The translations under genes were made by a program, and so were the position numbers. From Phoronis australis (taxonomy: Eukaryota > Phoronida > Phoronidae): DNA of 60,000 bases. The notes beneath the pieces are model-generated. The model was not told the origin of the DNA and made no database searches. It saw only the letters and a program-made list of their open reading frames with translations. The stretch is taken from NCBI GenBank assembly GCA_002633005.1, contig NMRA01000130.1, positions 193,577 to 253,576 on the forward strand. Direction: 5' to 3'. Shown here piece by piece: positions 11,756 to 23,600 of the stretch (its first letter is position 1; every line of letters starts with the position of its first letter).

Positions 11756-12127
11756 GTTATAACCATGCTACAGTTGCAATGATTGCATTATAGTTACAAC
11801 TACATAAAGAGTGACAGCTTGGTTTAATTCTCACACAGCTTTTGATCAGTGTTCGTAATAATGCTATGACATGGTGCTGGCTGTTCTTGTTTGTACGAAA
11901 CAGGCAATTATCACATCAACATTTTGAAGTGTGGTAGATAATTGGCTAGTGGACTGATGCTGGATAAAAGGCAGATGGAAAAGCTTAACAATAGCTCAAA
12001 TTGATACCTCAATCAGAAAACCACTCTCTGTCTTAGGATGAAACTAGGGCAACAGCTGTTTTTATCATTGTGTGCATTGCATTTAAGTGCCAAGAAAAGC
12101 AGCTTTAGGTTATTAATGCAACTATTA

Positions 12128-12229
12128 TTAAAATCTCTTGGTCTAATTAAACCGACATCTTGTCTATTTACACTGTGGTGTCGCGTAAATAGACAAGAGG
12201 TCGGTGTAAATAGACCAAGAGATTTTAAT
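12128..12229. repeat. Near-palindromic MITE-like hairpin, about 44-bp arms
   Basis: Arms 12128-12171 and 12185-12229 are inverted copies with only a few mismatches (AAATCTCTTGGTCTA paired with TAGACCAAGAGATTTT; CTTGTCTATTTA paired with its complement). The loop is about 13 nt. The spurious ORFs on both strands here are mirror images for that reason. Confidence 0.85.
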
Positions 12230-13069
12230 TGTAACAAGCCACCACCTCAGAGCGGTTTTAGAAAGTCAGGTAATAACTAAAGTACTTAGAAATTGTATAT
12301 GCTTTAATTTTCTGCTGATGGCCAACCTCACATTTAACTTTAATAAGTTTTCAAGGTCACTGGAGACTTCAGGCACAAGATTTAAATTAAAATTCTGCTA
12401 ATTCATATTAAAGCACAGTATTAAGGTTGTATTTCACTCTATTTAGCTGGCTAAAACACAAAAATCGAATTTGGCCTTTTAATATTCCTTTGACCTGATA
12501 GGGTTCTACTTCCATTTAAAACAAGAATATCCCCGCAGGTTTGGCAGGCATGATAAAAGCAAGGACAGTTTCACTATTACTGTAGGTGTCGCTGCAGTCA
12601 AAATTTTAAGCCACTTCTTTGATTCCAATTTTGATGTTTTCTCAAAGACAAGTGATTAGACATTCACAAAAAGAATATGTAACTTGATAGCTCACATGTG
12701 TGAGAAATCCTAGCTTGATAAAATTTGCTTTTTTAACAAGCAAATTTTCAAGTCCTATTTTGCCGCTGTTTAGTTGTCTGTGTTCTTAACCAAAATTCTC
12801 AGTTGGTAGACTTCTTCTTGATTTGATGGGCAAAAATTACACATCGGCTCAAATACCAATTACGGAAAGAGTCACATAATTTTGTTGTGAGCATTTTGTT
12901 CATTCAAACAAATCAAAAAGTCAAATCCCACATTAACTTTTGTTTCCTAATAACATTGTAGTAAAAAAAATTGACTTATTGCTTATGGTCGTACATTATC
13001 TAGAGACACACCAGACCACGTACATGTCCATAACAATAACATTATTTGATTACATACACATTTCTAAGT

Positions 13070-13240
13070 CTGCATGCCACCTGTTAGTCACATCACAAGA
13101 CCAAATGAACATGCCAATGAGTCTGAAAAGACGTCTGCCCCTGACCGGGACTCAAACCCAGGACCTTCTGCACACGCTCTAGCCACGGCGCCATCGGAAT
13201 CACCGGTCTAACACAGAAATCCAATCAGACTTAACAGTAG
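13070..13240 (-). repeat. tRNA-derived SINE, copy 2
   Basis: Same layout as the copy at 1000: GCATGCCA, TCACATCACA, GAGTCTGAAAAGA, then CTGACCGGGACTCAAACCC, a decayed B box on the minus strand. It lies within the inferred 5'UTR intron of DNAJC10. Confidence 0.65.
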
Positions 13241-14111
13241 CCATCCCACCCATCAACACGTGGGTGTGCATAAATAAGTAAATCTTGCAACGATATCATT
13301 TGTTTACAAGTAATCAGTCTAACCATAATTTTTATAATGTTTTTGACCAATAGTTGAAAACTGATAATAAATACCATGTAATGGGGGTATTTACAATTTA
13401 GATGTGCTTATATTTGAGTTTAGGCAAATGAATCCAATTTTTTTAGCCAGCATGCTTTTGAAAGAGAACATCTCCACTATTTAATTTAATAACTACCGAT
13501 GTCGAAGTCTAAACCAAAGTTCTTTGGGGTTTAAACATTACCACGCTCATACGATCCTGAATTGTTGCTGAATGAGCTGGCAACTCAAGTCACAGTCAAT
13601 GCATACTTGCACCATTTTCAATTTCGCAATTTTAGGGTTGGCCAACTTAAAAAATCTCTTCAAGGTATAGACCTCAAATTATCCTATATAAGAGGGTAAA
13701 ACTTGAAACGGGATCAAAAGCACCTCCCAGTGAATGCTCCCACCAACTCCTCTCTTACATCATCACCTTAGTACTCTAACATCGTACCAGCTTCTGATAC
13801 CAGACACAAACTAAACCGAATACAGTGGCTGTTATTCAACTGCCAAAGACATTTTCAAGAAGCACAATTAGTTGAAGAAGCACAATTAGATGTCTACATT
13901 TTTCACTGATGCAACCAATTTTGCCTCACTAACAACATTTAATCAATCAATGGACATTGGCGTGAATGCCATATGCTCCAAGCTTGACACTAGAATTGAA
14001 GCACCCGTCAACACATGACTTGTCACTTGTCATTTTTTCGCTGAACTTGAACCAACAATGACAGGTCAACACAGGATAAGAAAAAAACAACAACTTCAAC
14101 AAAAAACTCAC

Positions 14112-14350
14112 CTTCAATATTTTCTTGTTCCTACAACTTCCCCACTTTCACCGCTTTCACCCAAAAAGTCACATGGGAATGGACCACATTAAGCAAAAAC
14201 GTATAAATTTACAGGCCTTCAAACACCACCTACAGTCACTGTCAATTTGCAATGTGATAACGTGTACATTGTGCCAGGACAACAGCAGAACTATCCCGTA
14301 AGCGAAGGATTCGTGTCTCGGCAAGACAAAATCATACTACTTTACCTTTT
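14112..14350 (-). other. Candidate DNAJC10 5'UTR exon
   Basis: Only its donor is supported: AATATTGAAG followed by GTGAGT on the minus strand (exon end at 14112). The upstream limit is unknown. It pairs with the acceptor at 11237. Confidence 0.35.
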
Positions 14351-14588
14351 TATTGCTTAATTTATGTGAAAAGGCAATTTTCTCACAGTATGTTGCATTA
14401 GGCATAATCTGTTTTATCACAAATCATTAAACATTCAACTTGAGAGGTGAAGGTCAGCGAAATACCCAGAAATCATTGCGCTGCCACGTAAGCGGCCATA
14501 TTGGATTTACGACGATTTTTAATGCATATTTGACGAAGTTTCTTGATTCAACTTTGTTACCAACTTCAATTTGGACGTTTAATTCGTC

Positions 14589-14651
14589 ATGGGGGGTTCC
14601 CAGAGTGTAGAGATTCCAGGAGGTGGATCTGAGGGCTATCATGTTTTAAGG
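14589..14651 (+). CDS. GORASP2: GORASP exon 1: myristoylation site and start of PDZ1
   Basis: ATG followed by [20 protein letters not shown], 21 codons, then GTAAGT. The conserved Gly2 fixes the start codon. Phase 0. Confidence 0.96.
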
Positions 14652-17600
14652 GTAAGTTGCACCCATCTATTTTCAGCTGCCTGTCTCGGCGTCCGTTGTG
14701 TTGTGCCGGTGGGTTATTTAGTGAAGATTGTCATTCATGTCAATTTGATGCAAGAACAAATTACTGTACATTTACATGTACTCGAATGAAGAAAAAGTTA
14801 TTTGTGTGCAAAAAATTATATACCAGTTTTTGGCAGTTATATTGTGACACCTGATCCACCTGCTTTTGCCTTTGGCGTTGTCGGTTGTCTGTGACACTGC
14901 CACTGCCAGGCACTGCCTGGCATCTCCTTACTGCTGGCTCTAGCTGAAGTGATATTAGAGCGACCTAATTCCCTGTCTTGCTATGTACTTGTGTAAGAAC
15001 CGTGGATATATTTTGAACAGAAGAACTAATTTTGTTCTGCATCTGTTCTCGATTCCAGTTCTAGTTTTTGCATATTAAGACATATTTCGCCAAAAAATAC
15101 TAATCAATAATGTGTTTATTCGTGCACAAGTTCTCACACGGTCTTACCTTGACTCATCTACTGGTCGCCATAGAGACGGTGAAGCTCCTGTCTAGGCGCT
15201 TCATACGCCGGAAGCTTTTCTTCGAATTATGCCTCACATTGATTAAAACACCAAAGTCACGCATAGAGGGACATCTTTAATTCCTTCCAACATGAACAAA
15301 TACTCCCATAATCAAACTTTCTTTCAAGCAGTCCTTTTTTTGCAAAGTATAACACAATGACATAGGTTAGTGTAGTTCAAAATGTGTGTAACCAGAGAAT
15401 CTCAAGTCATTGTGTCCTGCCATCTAGATACTAGAATGTTCCATGTCGTGAGTTCTAAAAATTACTTTCCGAAATGGAGTCTTGTGATAGAAAATCAGCA
15501 TGACCTGAAATTTTATGAGCTTCATCTGAAGAAAAAGCATATTGTTAGTTCTTAACAAGCTGACCGTTTAAATAAGGAACAACCTAAGAACACTTTCATA
15601 ATGATGAAATTAAAACATCTTTTTAGGCAGTAAGCATCATTTTAGTGCTGTTTTAAATTTTCAGAACTCCATCAATTTTGTATCTGTGAAACATTCAGTA
15701 AACCACAGTGATTTATTTTGTGTGTAAGATATCCTGTTGAATGTACCCATGTGGTTGTTTACTTTCAGGTTCAAGAAGGCTCCCCCGGTCACAGGGCTGG
15801 GCTCGAAGCATTTTTTGACTTTATCGTTGCCATTGGCAACACAAGACTTGTAAGTTACCTATGATTTGTCCTTTGAATCATTTCTAGGGCTGCAATGAGC
15901 AGGTCCCAAGTTGTGGAATTATGATATTGGTCAATTAGTAATTGAATAATGTAAATTTACCTTTTGGAGTCACGAAGTTGCCGCATTCAGTGTCCTAAAT
16001 TTGCTGGCATTTGAATTGGAAGACACTCACTTGAACTTTTTCTCATTAACCTGAAAAATAATTGAAAAAGGCAAATTAAAGTAATGCATTTCTTGAGAAA
16101 TATACGCGCAGTTGTTCAACTTCTGATTGAATACATCACTCGTTTTGGCAGTAATGTGGAGAAGTTGTGCAGAAAACGCAAACCTAGAGTGCCGCGGTCC
16201 TTAGTTTGAAAGACATGCTCATTTGAATTTCTGTAGTTTTCCTTAGTGACTATAAACTCAGATTAAAAATAATTGCTGGCGATCTAGTACATGTTGTACC
16301 AGTTATGCGCAAGCCGCTCAGGTGATCCCATTGCACTGATCGCCTGGAGCCATTTGTATGCTCAATTGCTGTATAATTAAAACCGAGCTGAGGAGCTTGA
16401 GACCTGACTCCGGGGTCCAGCTATGGGCCTCAGTGGGACTAAACCCATGACTTAGGGTAAGGATAGTGGACACTTATCCCTCCGGGTCACACTGCCTCCT
16501 CTCTAAATGCAGACCACACTGCCTCCTCTAAATGCAGACCACGCTGCGTCGTGGTCTCGCGTTGTTGAATAGCGTGTAGATCTATTGTTCAGAAGAGTGT
16601 TGTTTTGTTCCAGAATCAAGATAACGACAGCTTGAAAGATCTGCTGCGCAACAACGTGGAGAAAGAGGTGAAGCTCAGCGTGTATAGCAGCAAGACCCAG
16701 AGTCTGCGCGAGACCAGCATTGTGCCGAGCCACAACTGGGGCGGACAGGGGTTACTAGGGGTCAGCATCAGGTGAGTCGGCGGATGGTCCTTTGCGAGCA
16801 TTCTGTGTGATATAAGTAGGTAAGGAGTTATCCTTACCTTTGAGAGTGCAGAAGTGACCCCTGCTTGATCCAAGTTCAAACTTGGCTGAGGTCACAAACG
16901 AGAAGCGTGTTTCTTTCATTCACAAATATTTCGTAGCGTGTGGTTTTGTGTGAGAGTTATTTGAACATCCCGCTGCATTGCAGAAGCAACTTATTCTCCA
17001 CGGTGATCTCTAATAATTTTAAAGTGCCATGAAATTACAAAACCTCGAATGTCCATCTGCCAAAAACTCTATTGCCATCTTGTGATTCAAGTTTTTTCAA
17101 AATGTCAATACCGTCGTGCTGTGTCAGAAAATGGCTGTTAACTCAGTCCCAAATTCTGGCATGCAGTACTGTTCATTCAAAACTGCCAAAAATTTATTGG
17201 GCCGGATAAACTCCAACTTGCACTCTGTAGTTCACTGGGATTATTGATTTTTCCTTTTTATTACTTTTTGACGAGCAGCTGTCAGGTGCTTCATATTTGT
17301 TCTTGTGTATTGAGAAAATTCGATGTTCATTGCACGGCTGGTTTATCAGTATTTCTTGTGCTCTGGGGATCACTTCAAACATTAACTTCGTAAATTGATG
17401 TATGCCACCTGTTTTTGTCAACAACTGCTACGTCCGATCTTTGCGTCTTATGATTATTTCCCAGTTTGTGAATTTTTTGAAGACTTTAACAAATATATGT
17501 GGTTTTAAAAGACATTCTTATTATTCAGTTGTGGTGAAAGTGGTTATTTCGATTAATTCATTTTTTGTTGTTTCAGATTTTCAGAGCACAGGTCAGTTTG

Positions 17601-20600
17601 GATTGATCTGGTTCTATCAGTGCAGCAGTGGCTTATTACTGAAAGGGTTCCTTATGTTTAAGGATTAAATTTGTTTTCCTTACTTTTTGTCACCGTTACT
17701 GTTCAACCTTTTCATTTAATGTCTTTCCTGGCTAGGTTTTGCTCATTCGAGGGGGCCAATGAGAACGTCTGGCACGTGATGGATGTCAAGCCCAGTTCTC
17801 CCGCTGCTTTGGCTGGTCTGAAGTCCGACACCGACTACATAATTGGTGCCGATTCCGTTCTACACGAGGCAAGTTAAGGGAGAGCATTATTTAGCAAATA
17901 GTTTCTAATATTGATCTTGTATATGTTTTGCAATCCTCTGTATCCGTTTCACTGGTATGCATTTCAAAATTTAGTTGTACTAAACCCACTGTACCTCAAC
18001 TATCTTGTCGCTGGCATTTACAGCTGTAAGTCTTCTTTCAACCGCAAATCACGTGGACATTGTCGCCAGCAGGATTCTTTTCTCGTCACCAGAATTCTGT
18101 TCTCACTGACATATTTCTTCTGTTTCGTACCACTATTCAATGACTCCAGTGATAAACATGTGGTGATGAAACATTGTGTCACTAAACATAAGAACTTAAG
18201 CTGTGTTATGTTGGAAATGAAATACATTGTTTGCGTGAAAAAGGATGTACAACAAGTTAGAAAAGGTGTGTTTGTGAGAAAAGAACACTGCTATCGAGAA
18301 TGCCCATGTGATCAGTGAGAGTGGAAGACTGGCTATTCTGGTATTCAGTTTGCAGTTAAACATTTTATGTGAAGTGAGGTTGATATTAATCTCGCCTCCA
18401 GTCTCTATTAGCATTAGACTCTGGTGAGCATCTCAAAAAGGAGGCCATTAGGTCAGATTTTTACCATTGTTAGCTACAATCTGATTTTTATGTGTATTTC
18501 AACATTTCATTGAGATCATCCAAAAAGGAGTGCAATTGAAAACACTGAGCAGCAATTGGATAAATCTTTGTCTCAAAAATGTAATGATTGAAAATGAGAT
18601 AATTTGAAATGTTGACACATGCGTGCAAATCAGATCGCAGCTTTGTAAGGAAAAAATTCTGACCTAATGACCTTGTTTTCTAGATGTTCATCTGTCTGAT
18701 GTAGACCTGATGAGACTAGGTTGACATTGTAACATATTGTGATTGTTAATTTTCATGTTCCAGTCTGAAGACCTGTTCACACTGATAGAGTCTCACGAGG
18801 GCAAGCCTCTCAAGTTGTACGTGTACAATATCAGCTCCGACAAGTGCCGCGAAGTCACCATCACACCTAACAGTGCTTGGGGTGGAGAGGGAAGGTAAGG
18901 CCGGCCTCCTCTTCCCATTTGAACTGTGTCAGTAGAGAAGTCGTCCACGCGTGAGCATTCTTCGTAAGGAGTTGCTACAAAAATTCTCAATCGGGTGGAA
19001 TTACTCTGGCACTGATGCTCAAATTATTTAACTCAAACTTCTGGAAGCATCAGCTTCTTTCTTGTCAGGAGTAATTGACTGTGAGTTTTCAGTTTTGATT
19101 TATAATTCATAGTTCAATTGGTGCACCTGGGTGAATGACAATGATATCTACCGTCCATTCTCTGACAATGTTTCGGATTCTTTTTGCAGTGTTCCACTGC
19201 TACTGAATTGTTTAGAATTTAAAGTTATCTGAACCCCCAGCTAAACACAGTTGGGAAGATGGGAGCATTGTTCCGAGTTTTTTATCCACCCTTCCGCAAG
19301 TATTTTGCTCGTTTTGTCTGCGAGTAACTAAATGGTGCCGTGTAACTAAATGGTGTCCTGTAACAGATTGCTTTCCATTGAAAGAGGTTTTCTGTACTGT
19401 AGTAAAATTAGTAAAAATAAAACGACAAGCATCGGTACTAAAATGTATTAAAATATTCCCCACGTTTTGTTCAGTACCGAGGCTCGTCGTTTTATTTTTA
19501 CTATTTTATATTCTTGTCCGTCGGTAACTGCACGGCATTCCAGCATCTATTTGATTTATTTGTTTTCTGTACTGCGTATTATATAAAGTTGATGGGTTTC
19601 TGTTTGCATTTTTACTTGCCAGAGAGATAATGAGCTCTGTACAGCATCTTTCACTTTTGAAATTGTAAGACAAATTTTGAAAGTCTGGGTCTGAAATGAG
19701 TGCTCATAACTGTTTATTCACCCTCACCTGGTGTCAATAGGAAGTATTTGATAACGCCTATTCCATGTTTTTGTAATTTTCACGGGAATCAATTGCTGAA
19801 ATGCTTTTCATTCCAGTATGGGCTGCGACATAGGCTACGGCTACCTTCATCGAATCCCTATTCACGAAGTAACGTCACCCACGCCCTCAGCACCCCCTGT
19901 TGGTGGTAGTGGTACTGGCAAGGATGGCTTCTCGGAGGTAACGCACCTCTAACTCACAGCGCCATCTTCACTAACACCAAGATTATTGTTTTGGTTTACT
20001 CACTAATGTTCCTTTTGTTAACTGGACAGAGTTGTTCCATAGCAATTTAGTTTGATATCCATTAGTTTAAAGTGCTTAAAATCAGCAATTTCATACCAAT
20101 AACACCAAAAAAAAAAAAACAAGCCCAGCAGTCGATCAGTTGTCAAATTAGAACCCCTGAAATCTTTATCTGACGATATGTTAATTAAATGATCACAAGT
20201 TACGACCTTTTATTGGTCGAAACTTACACCCTGAAATTGGGACAATCAATCACAGCTCTAGTCATACTCCATTGGGTTTAGTGTGGTAAGCCATCAGATA
20301 TTGCTGCTCATTTTCCCACGGTTTATGATAGAGTAAGGAATGGGGAGGCATTGTGTTTGTGGTCGTTATGACAACTTAGTATTTGACCATGCTGTGTCTC
20401 TTTTCACTTTCCCGCGGGCAGTCGGAGAAGCGCGGTTCGGCACAAGTCTGTACGAGAAACTCGTGTGTTGGTGGATATGACACATTGGCACTTGTTACGT
20501 TCATATTTCACACTTATATCCGTGAAGCTAAGAAAATTTCAATTGAAGTCGCTCTTCTTCTATTTTCCCATTTTTGTGATATTAAATTCACGGTTGTGAC

Positions 20601-23600
20601 ATGCAGTGCTACGAAGGAAAGTTTATTGTTGCCGACAATACAAAGTAGATGGTGGTTTTAAGCACTTTAAGCTTGGATTATATCAAACCATCTAATGTCA
20701 AAGCAAGTCCTTCATTCTGGTCTCTGTGTGTCCATTTTGAATCCTATAGACCCTATTCACGCCGACAGGAGGCGCATTCCAAAACGAGGCTCGCTACGAT
20801 AGCTCTGTTAGCTTATCAGCATAGTTCTGTGTTTCAGACCGTGTTGTTCCGCCAACGGCTAGAAAAAATACGGACACGCAACTGTCTGCTTCACAATCTC
20901 TAAAGACGTTGAAATTCGAAAGCGTTGGGTCGTTGCCGCGACGAAGGAAAATATGTCCGTGTAAAATTTATAAATGTTTTCGAAAAGTTAGATCATATTT
21001 TGTCGCATGTTTGTCGGTCAGTTGTTAAGCATCATAGTAACGACCGGAGAATGGGCCAGCCAGGCTGTGTTTTCATGACTACTAAAATTGTATCAGATCC
21101 CATTTTTGAGTTCGGGTGCGAATTTCTGACTAGCACACGTGCGCAACCAGGGCGGGTCTTGGGGAGTGAATAAACAACGCATACATGTAGACCCCTGCAT
21201 CCCAGAGTTTAGGCTGGGCGCGCGCATCTGCCGAAATGCTGCTTATTCCTGTGCCCTGCCCCCCCTAACTGAAAAACCTGGATCCGCCCCTGCTACGGGT
21301 TGAAACATTATAATTTTTCTTTCCAAAAAGGACTTAGCCCTCAATCCCTCAAATTTGTGACCCAATATCGGCCCTATTCCCCTCTCAAACATATTGAAAT
21401 ATCACGCGAAATTCCCCCCACGAGGCACTGATAAAAATTCCACTAGTTCACATTACCTGTAACCACACAGGTGACAATTTTTAAGAGCACAAAAGGCTAC
21501 TTTAAATTGAGGCAGAGCGTATGAGAGCTTGCAATAGGGCGGGGGTGCTATTGATGGTGATCGGGAGGTAGATTGTTCCCGCCCTCACTCGGCGAAAAAA
21601 TCGCCTCTCGGTAGGCACTGGCACCGTTCCCCTCGGATGAAAGAGGCTTCTGCAGAAACATGATAACTATGATTGCATTGTCCAGTTAACTGAAATTGAG
21701 TTCTAAAACGATGTTTTGTTTTGGACGAACGAATTAGGTATTTTAATTTTAAAATTCAACTTGGTCCAGATTGATATTTGAAATCTAACACATGAAATAG
21801 ACGTAAGAATTATTACAACCAAGAAAGCATTGATGGTCAAATAATTTTTATTTTCAATTATGAACCTGTTTTTTTATTTTAATAAAAATATATTTAATAA
21901 CATCAATTATTCTTTCAGACCAATGACAAATCAACTGTTAGTCCCAGTGAGTGCATAGGATCAGGCTATGCTTGATGTTAATGTTCTTGATCAACAAATT
22001 AAACCAGATGTGACTAATTGCACATGACAGACACCACTGTCGAATATGTCTTCAACTCGTCAACAATACGAGCAGATGACCTGGCCCGCGTCGGAAGTAT
22101 TTTGATTAACAATTTACAAGAAAAAACGTAACCCTGCATTCAGCATAATACCTAATCCGTAACACTACGATCGCCGCAATTTTTGTCATATTTACTTTTC
22201 ATGTTTCGAACCTAGTTTCCTTTCGTCAGACAACTCTTTGGCGCGTTAACTTGTTCTCTAATGTAATTTTCTACGTCTCTGTAGTTAATTGTCGACACAT
22301 CGTTAAAATTTAATAACCAGGTTGGACTCGAAAGACCGGCTATTTAACTCACGCAATGTCTACTTTCGCTTTGTTTATCGCAGTGAGCCTCGCTTTGGAT
22401 CTTAATGGCCGCCACGTGAATAGGGTCTATGCACAAATAACTGCAACGAGCCCGCCGTCTATCTAAAATCATTTGATTTAGACCACTTTCGGCTACAGTA
22501 CAAGTTTCCATTTTGATCGTTGTTCAGAGGAGAAGTGATTCTGGGCTTGAAAAGAAGTGACGCCTCCTTAATGCTTGAAGCCATGCTGGACGCATAAAAT
22601 GATCCATCACCACAGTCCTACTTGTTGAGCCTAGTATCAAGCAATAGTGAAGTGTCTGCTCTTCAAACGAAAAAATCACGTTTGATTTGTGTTAGCGACA
22701 AGACGAGACATGCTTTTATGGCGATAAATGTCCATAATGAGAGGCATTTTGCAAAAACTGACCCACCGCATCAAGTGTTCTGACCAGAATAAACAAGGCC
22801 TTTTTGTAGCTCAACATAATCTCCAAGCAAAATAGCATTGGAAGAAGTAAAGTTCTTTGCACACATTACTGAGCGTTGACCATCTGCTTTCTCTGTTGAA
22901 CTAACCTCCAACATTTCCAAACTATCTTACTGAAAGGCAGGGTTGTGCTCTCGTTCAACACTGAAAGTCTGTGGTGCCAGTTGGAACACAGCAGACTCGC
23001 GTGCAGTACAATATGGCGACATTCAAGTTTTCTTTATTTCATGAATAAATGCAAGTTGCTTTTCCACCTTGAAATATTGAACTCCTCTTCAATTCTTATT
23101 TTCGACCTTTGAACTTTGACATGCCAGTCTGCTTGTGATTGCATGAAATGTGGTGGAGGCAGTCCAATATTTCATGTAACCATTCGTTGTTTTGATTAAA
23201 TAAAGTTTCCGTTTATTACACTGCTTGTAGTTTAGTTTAGCGCTATCTGTAGTTTCGTTTTAGTTCATACTTTTTTGTGTGTTCAAGAGATATTTTTCAA
23301 GTGTGCAGTCTTTCTGCATTAAACTTATAATTGTTTTAAGAGTTTGAATTAAGTGGGACAAACTAAACTCTGACAGGTTTGAGTTTTCTCCGTGGGTATC
23401 TGGTCTTCATTTACCTAATAAATTCCCACATGCAAGCACGTGATTAAACAATTCACCAAATGCTCATTCTTGCTTGCAGGCCACAGTTGTATCTTTAATT
23501 TAGAAAATTGCTTCAAAACTTTCACTTCTTTAACCAGGGTTAGTATTACCTTCATACTGTTTGTCGTGAGGGAAAGCGAATGAAGTTATGTTAGTATCCT

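Larger units (their letters stand above)
11203..14588. promoter_or_regulatory. Head-to-head promoter interval between DNAJC10 and GORASP2-like gene
   Basis: The two start codons face away from each other 3.4 kb apart. On the minus strand an acceptor (TTTCAG at 11242-11237) lies 35 nt before the DNAJC10 ATG, and a strong donor (AAG/GTGAGT at 14112/14111) lies far upstream. This suggests a 5'UTR intron of about 2.9 kb and a DNAJC10 start within a few hundred bases of the GORASP2-like start. The shared core promoter is then roughly 14.1-14.6 kb. TSS positions are inferred. Confidence 0.5.
20746..22430. mobile_element. Inverted-repeat-bounded element (about 1.7 kb) around the GORASP microexon
   Basis: A perfect 16-bp inverted repeat, ATAGACCCTATTCACG (20746-20761; complement at 22415-22430). 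Similarity continues inward with gaps (GAGGCTCGCTACGAT at the left against GAGGCTCACTGCGAT read from the right). No target duplication was identified and no transposase ORF is visible. It could be one transposon or two solo MITEs of the same family in opposite orientation. Confidence 0.6.

Noticed and set aside
12013-12280. Overlapping ORFs on both strands sharing TSCLFT text
   Set aside because: Mirror images generated by the palindrome at 12128-12229.
20383-21173. Series of plus-strand ORFs within the inverted-repeat element, possible transposase
   Set aside because: Short, mutually out of frame, with no catalytic motif or zinc-binding pattern visible.
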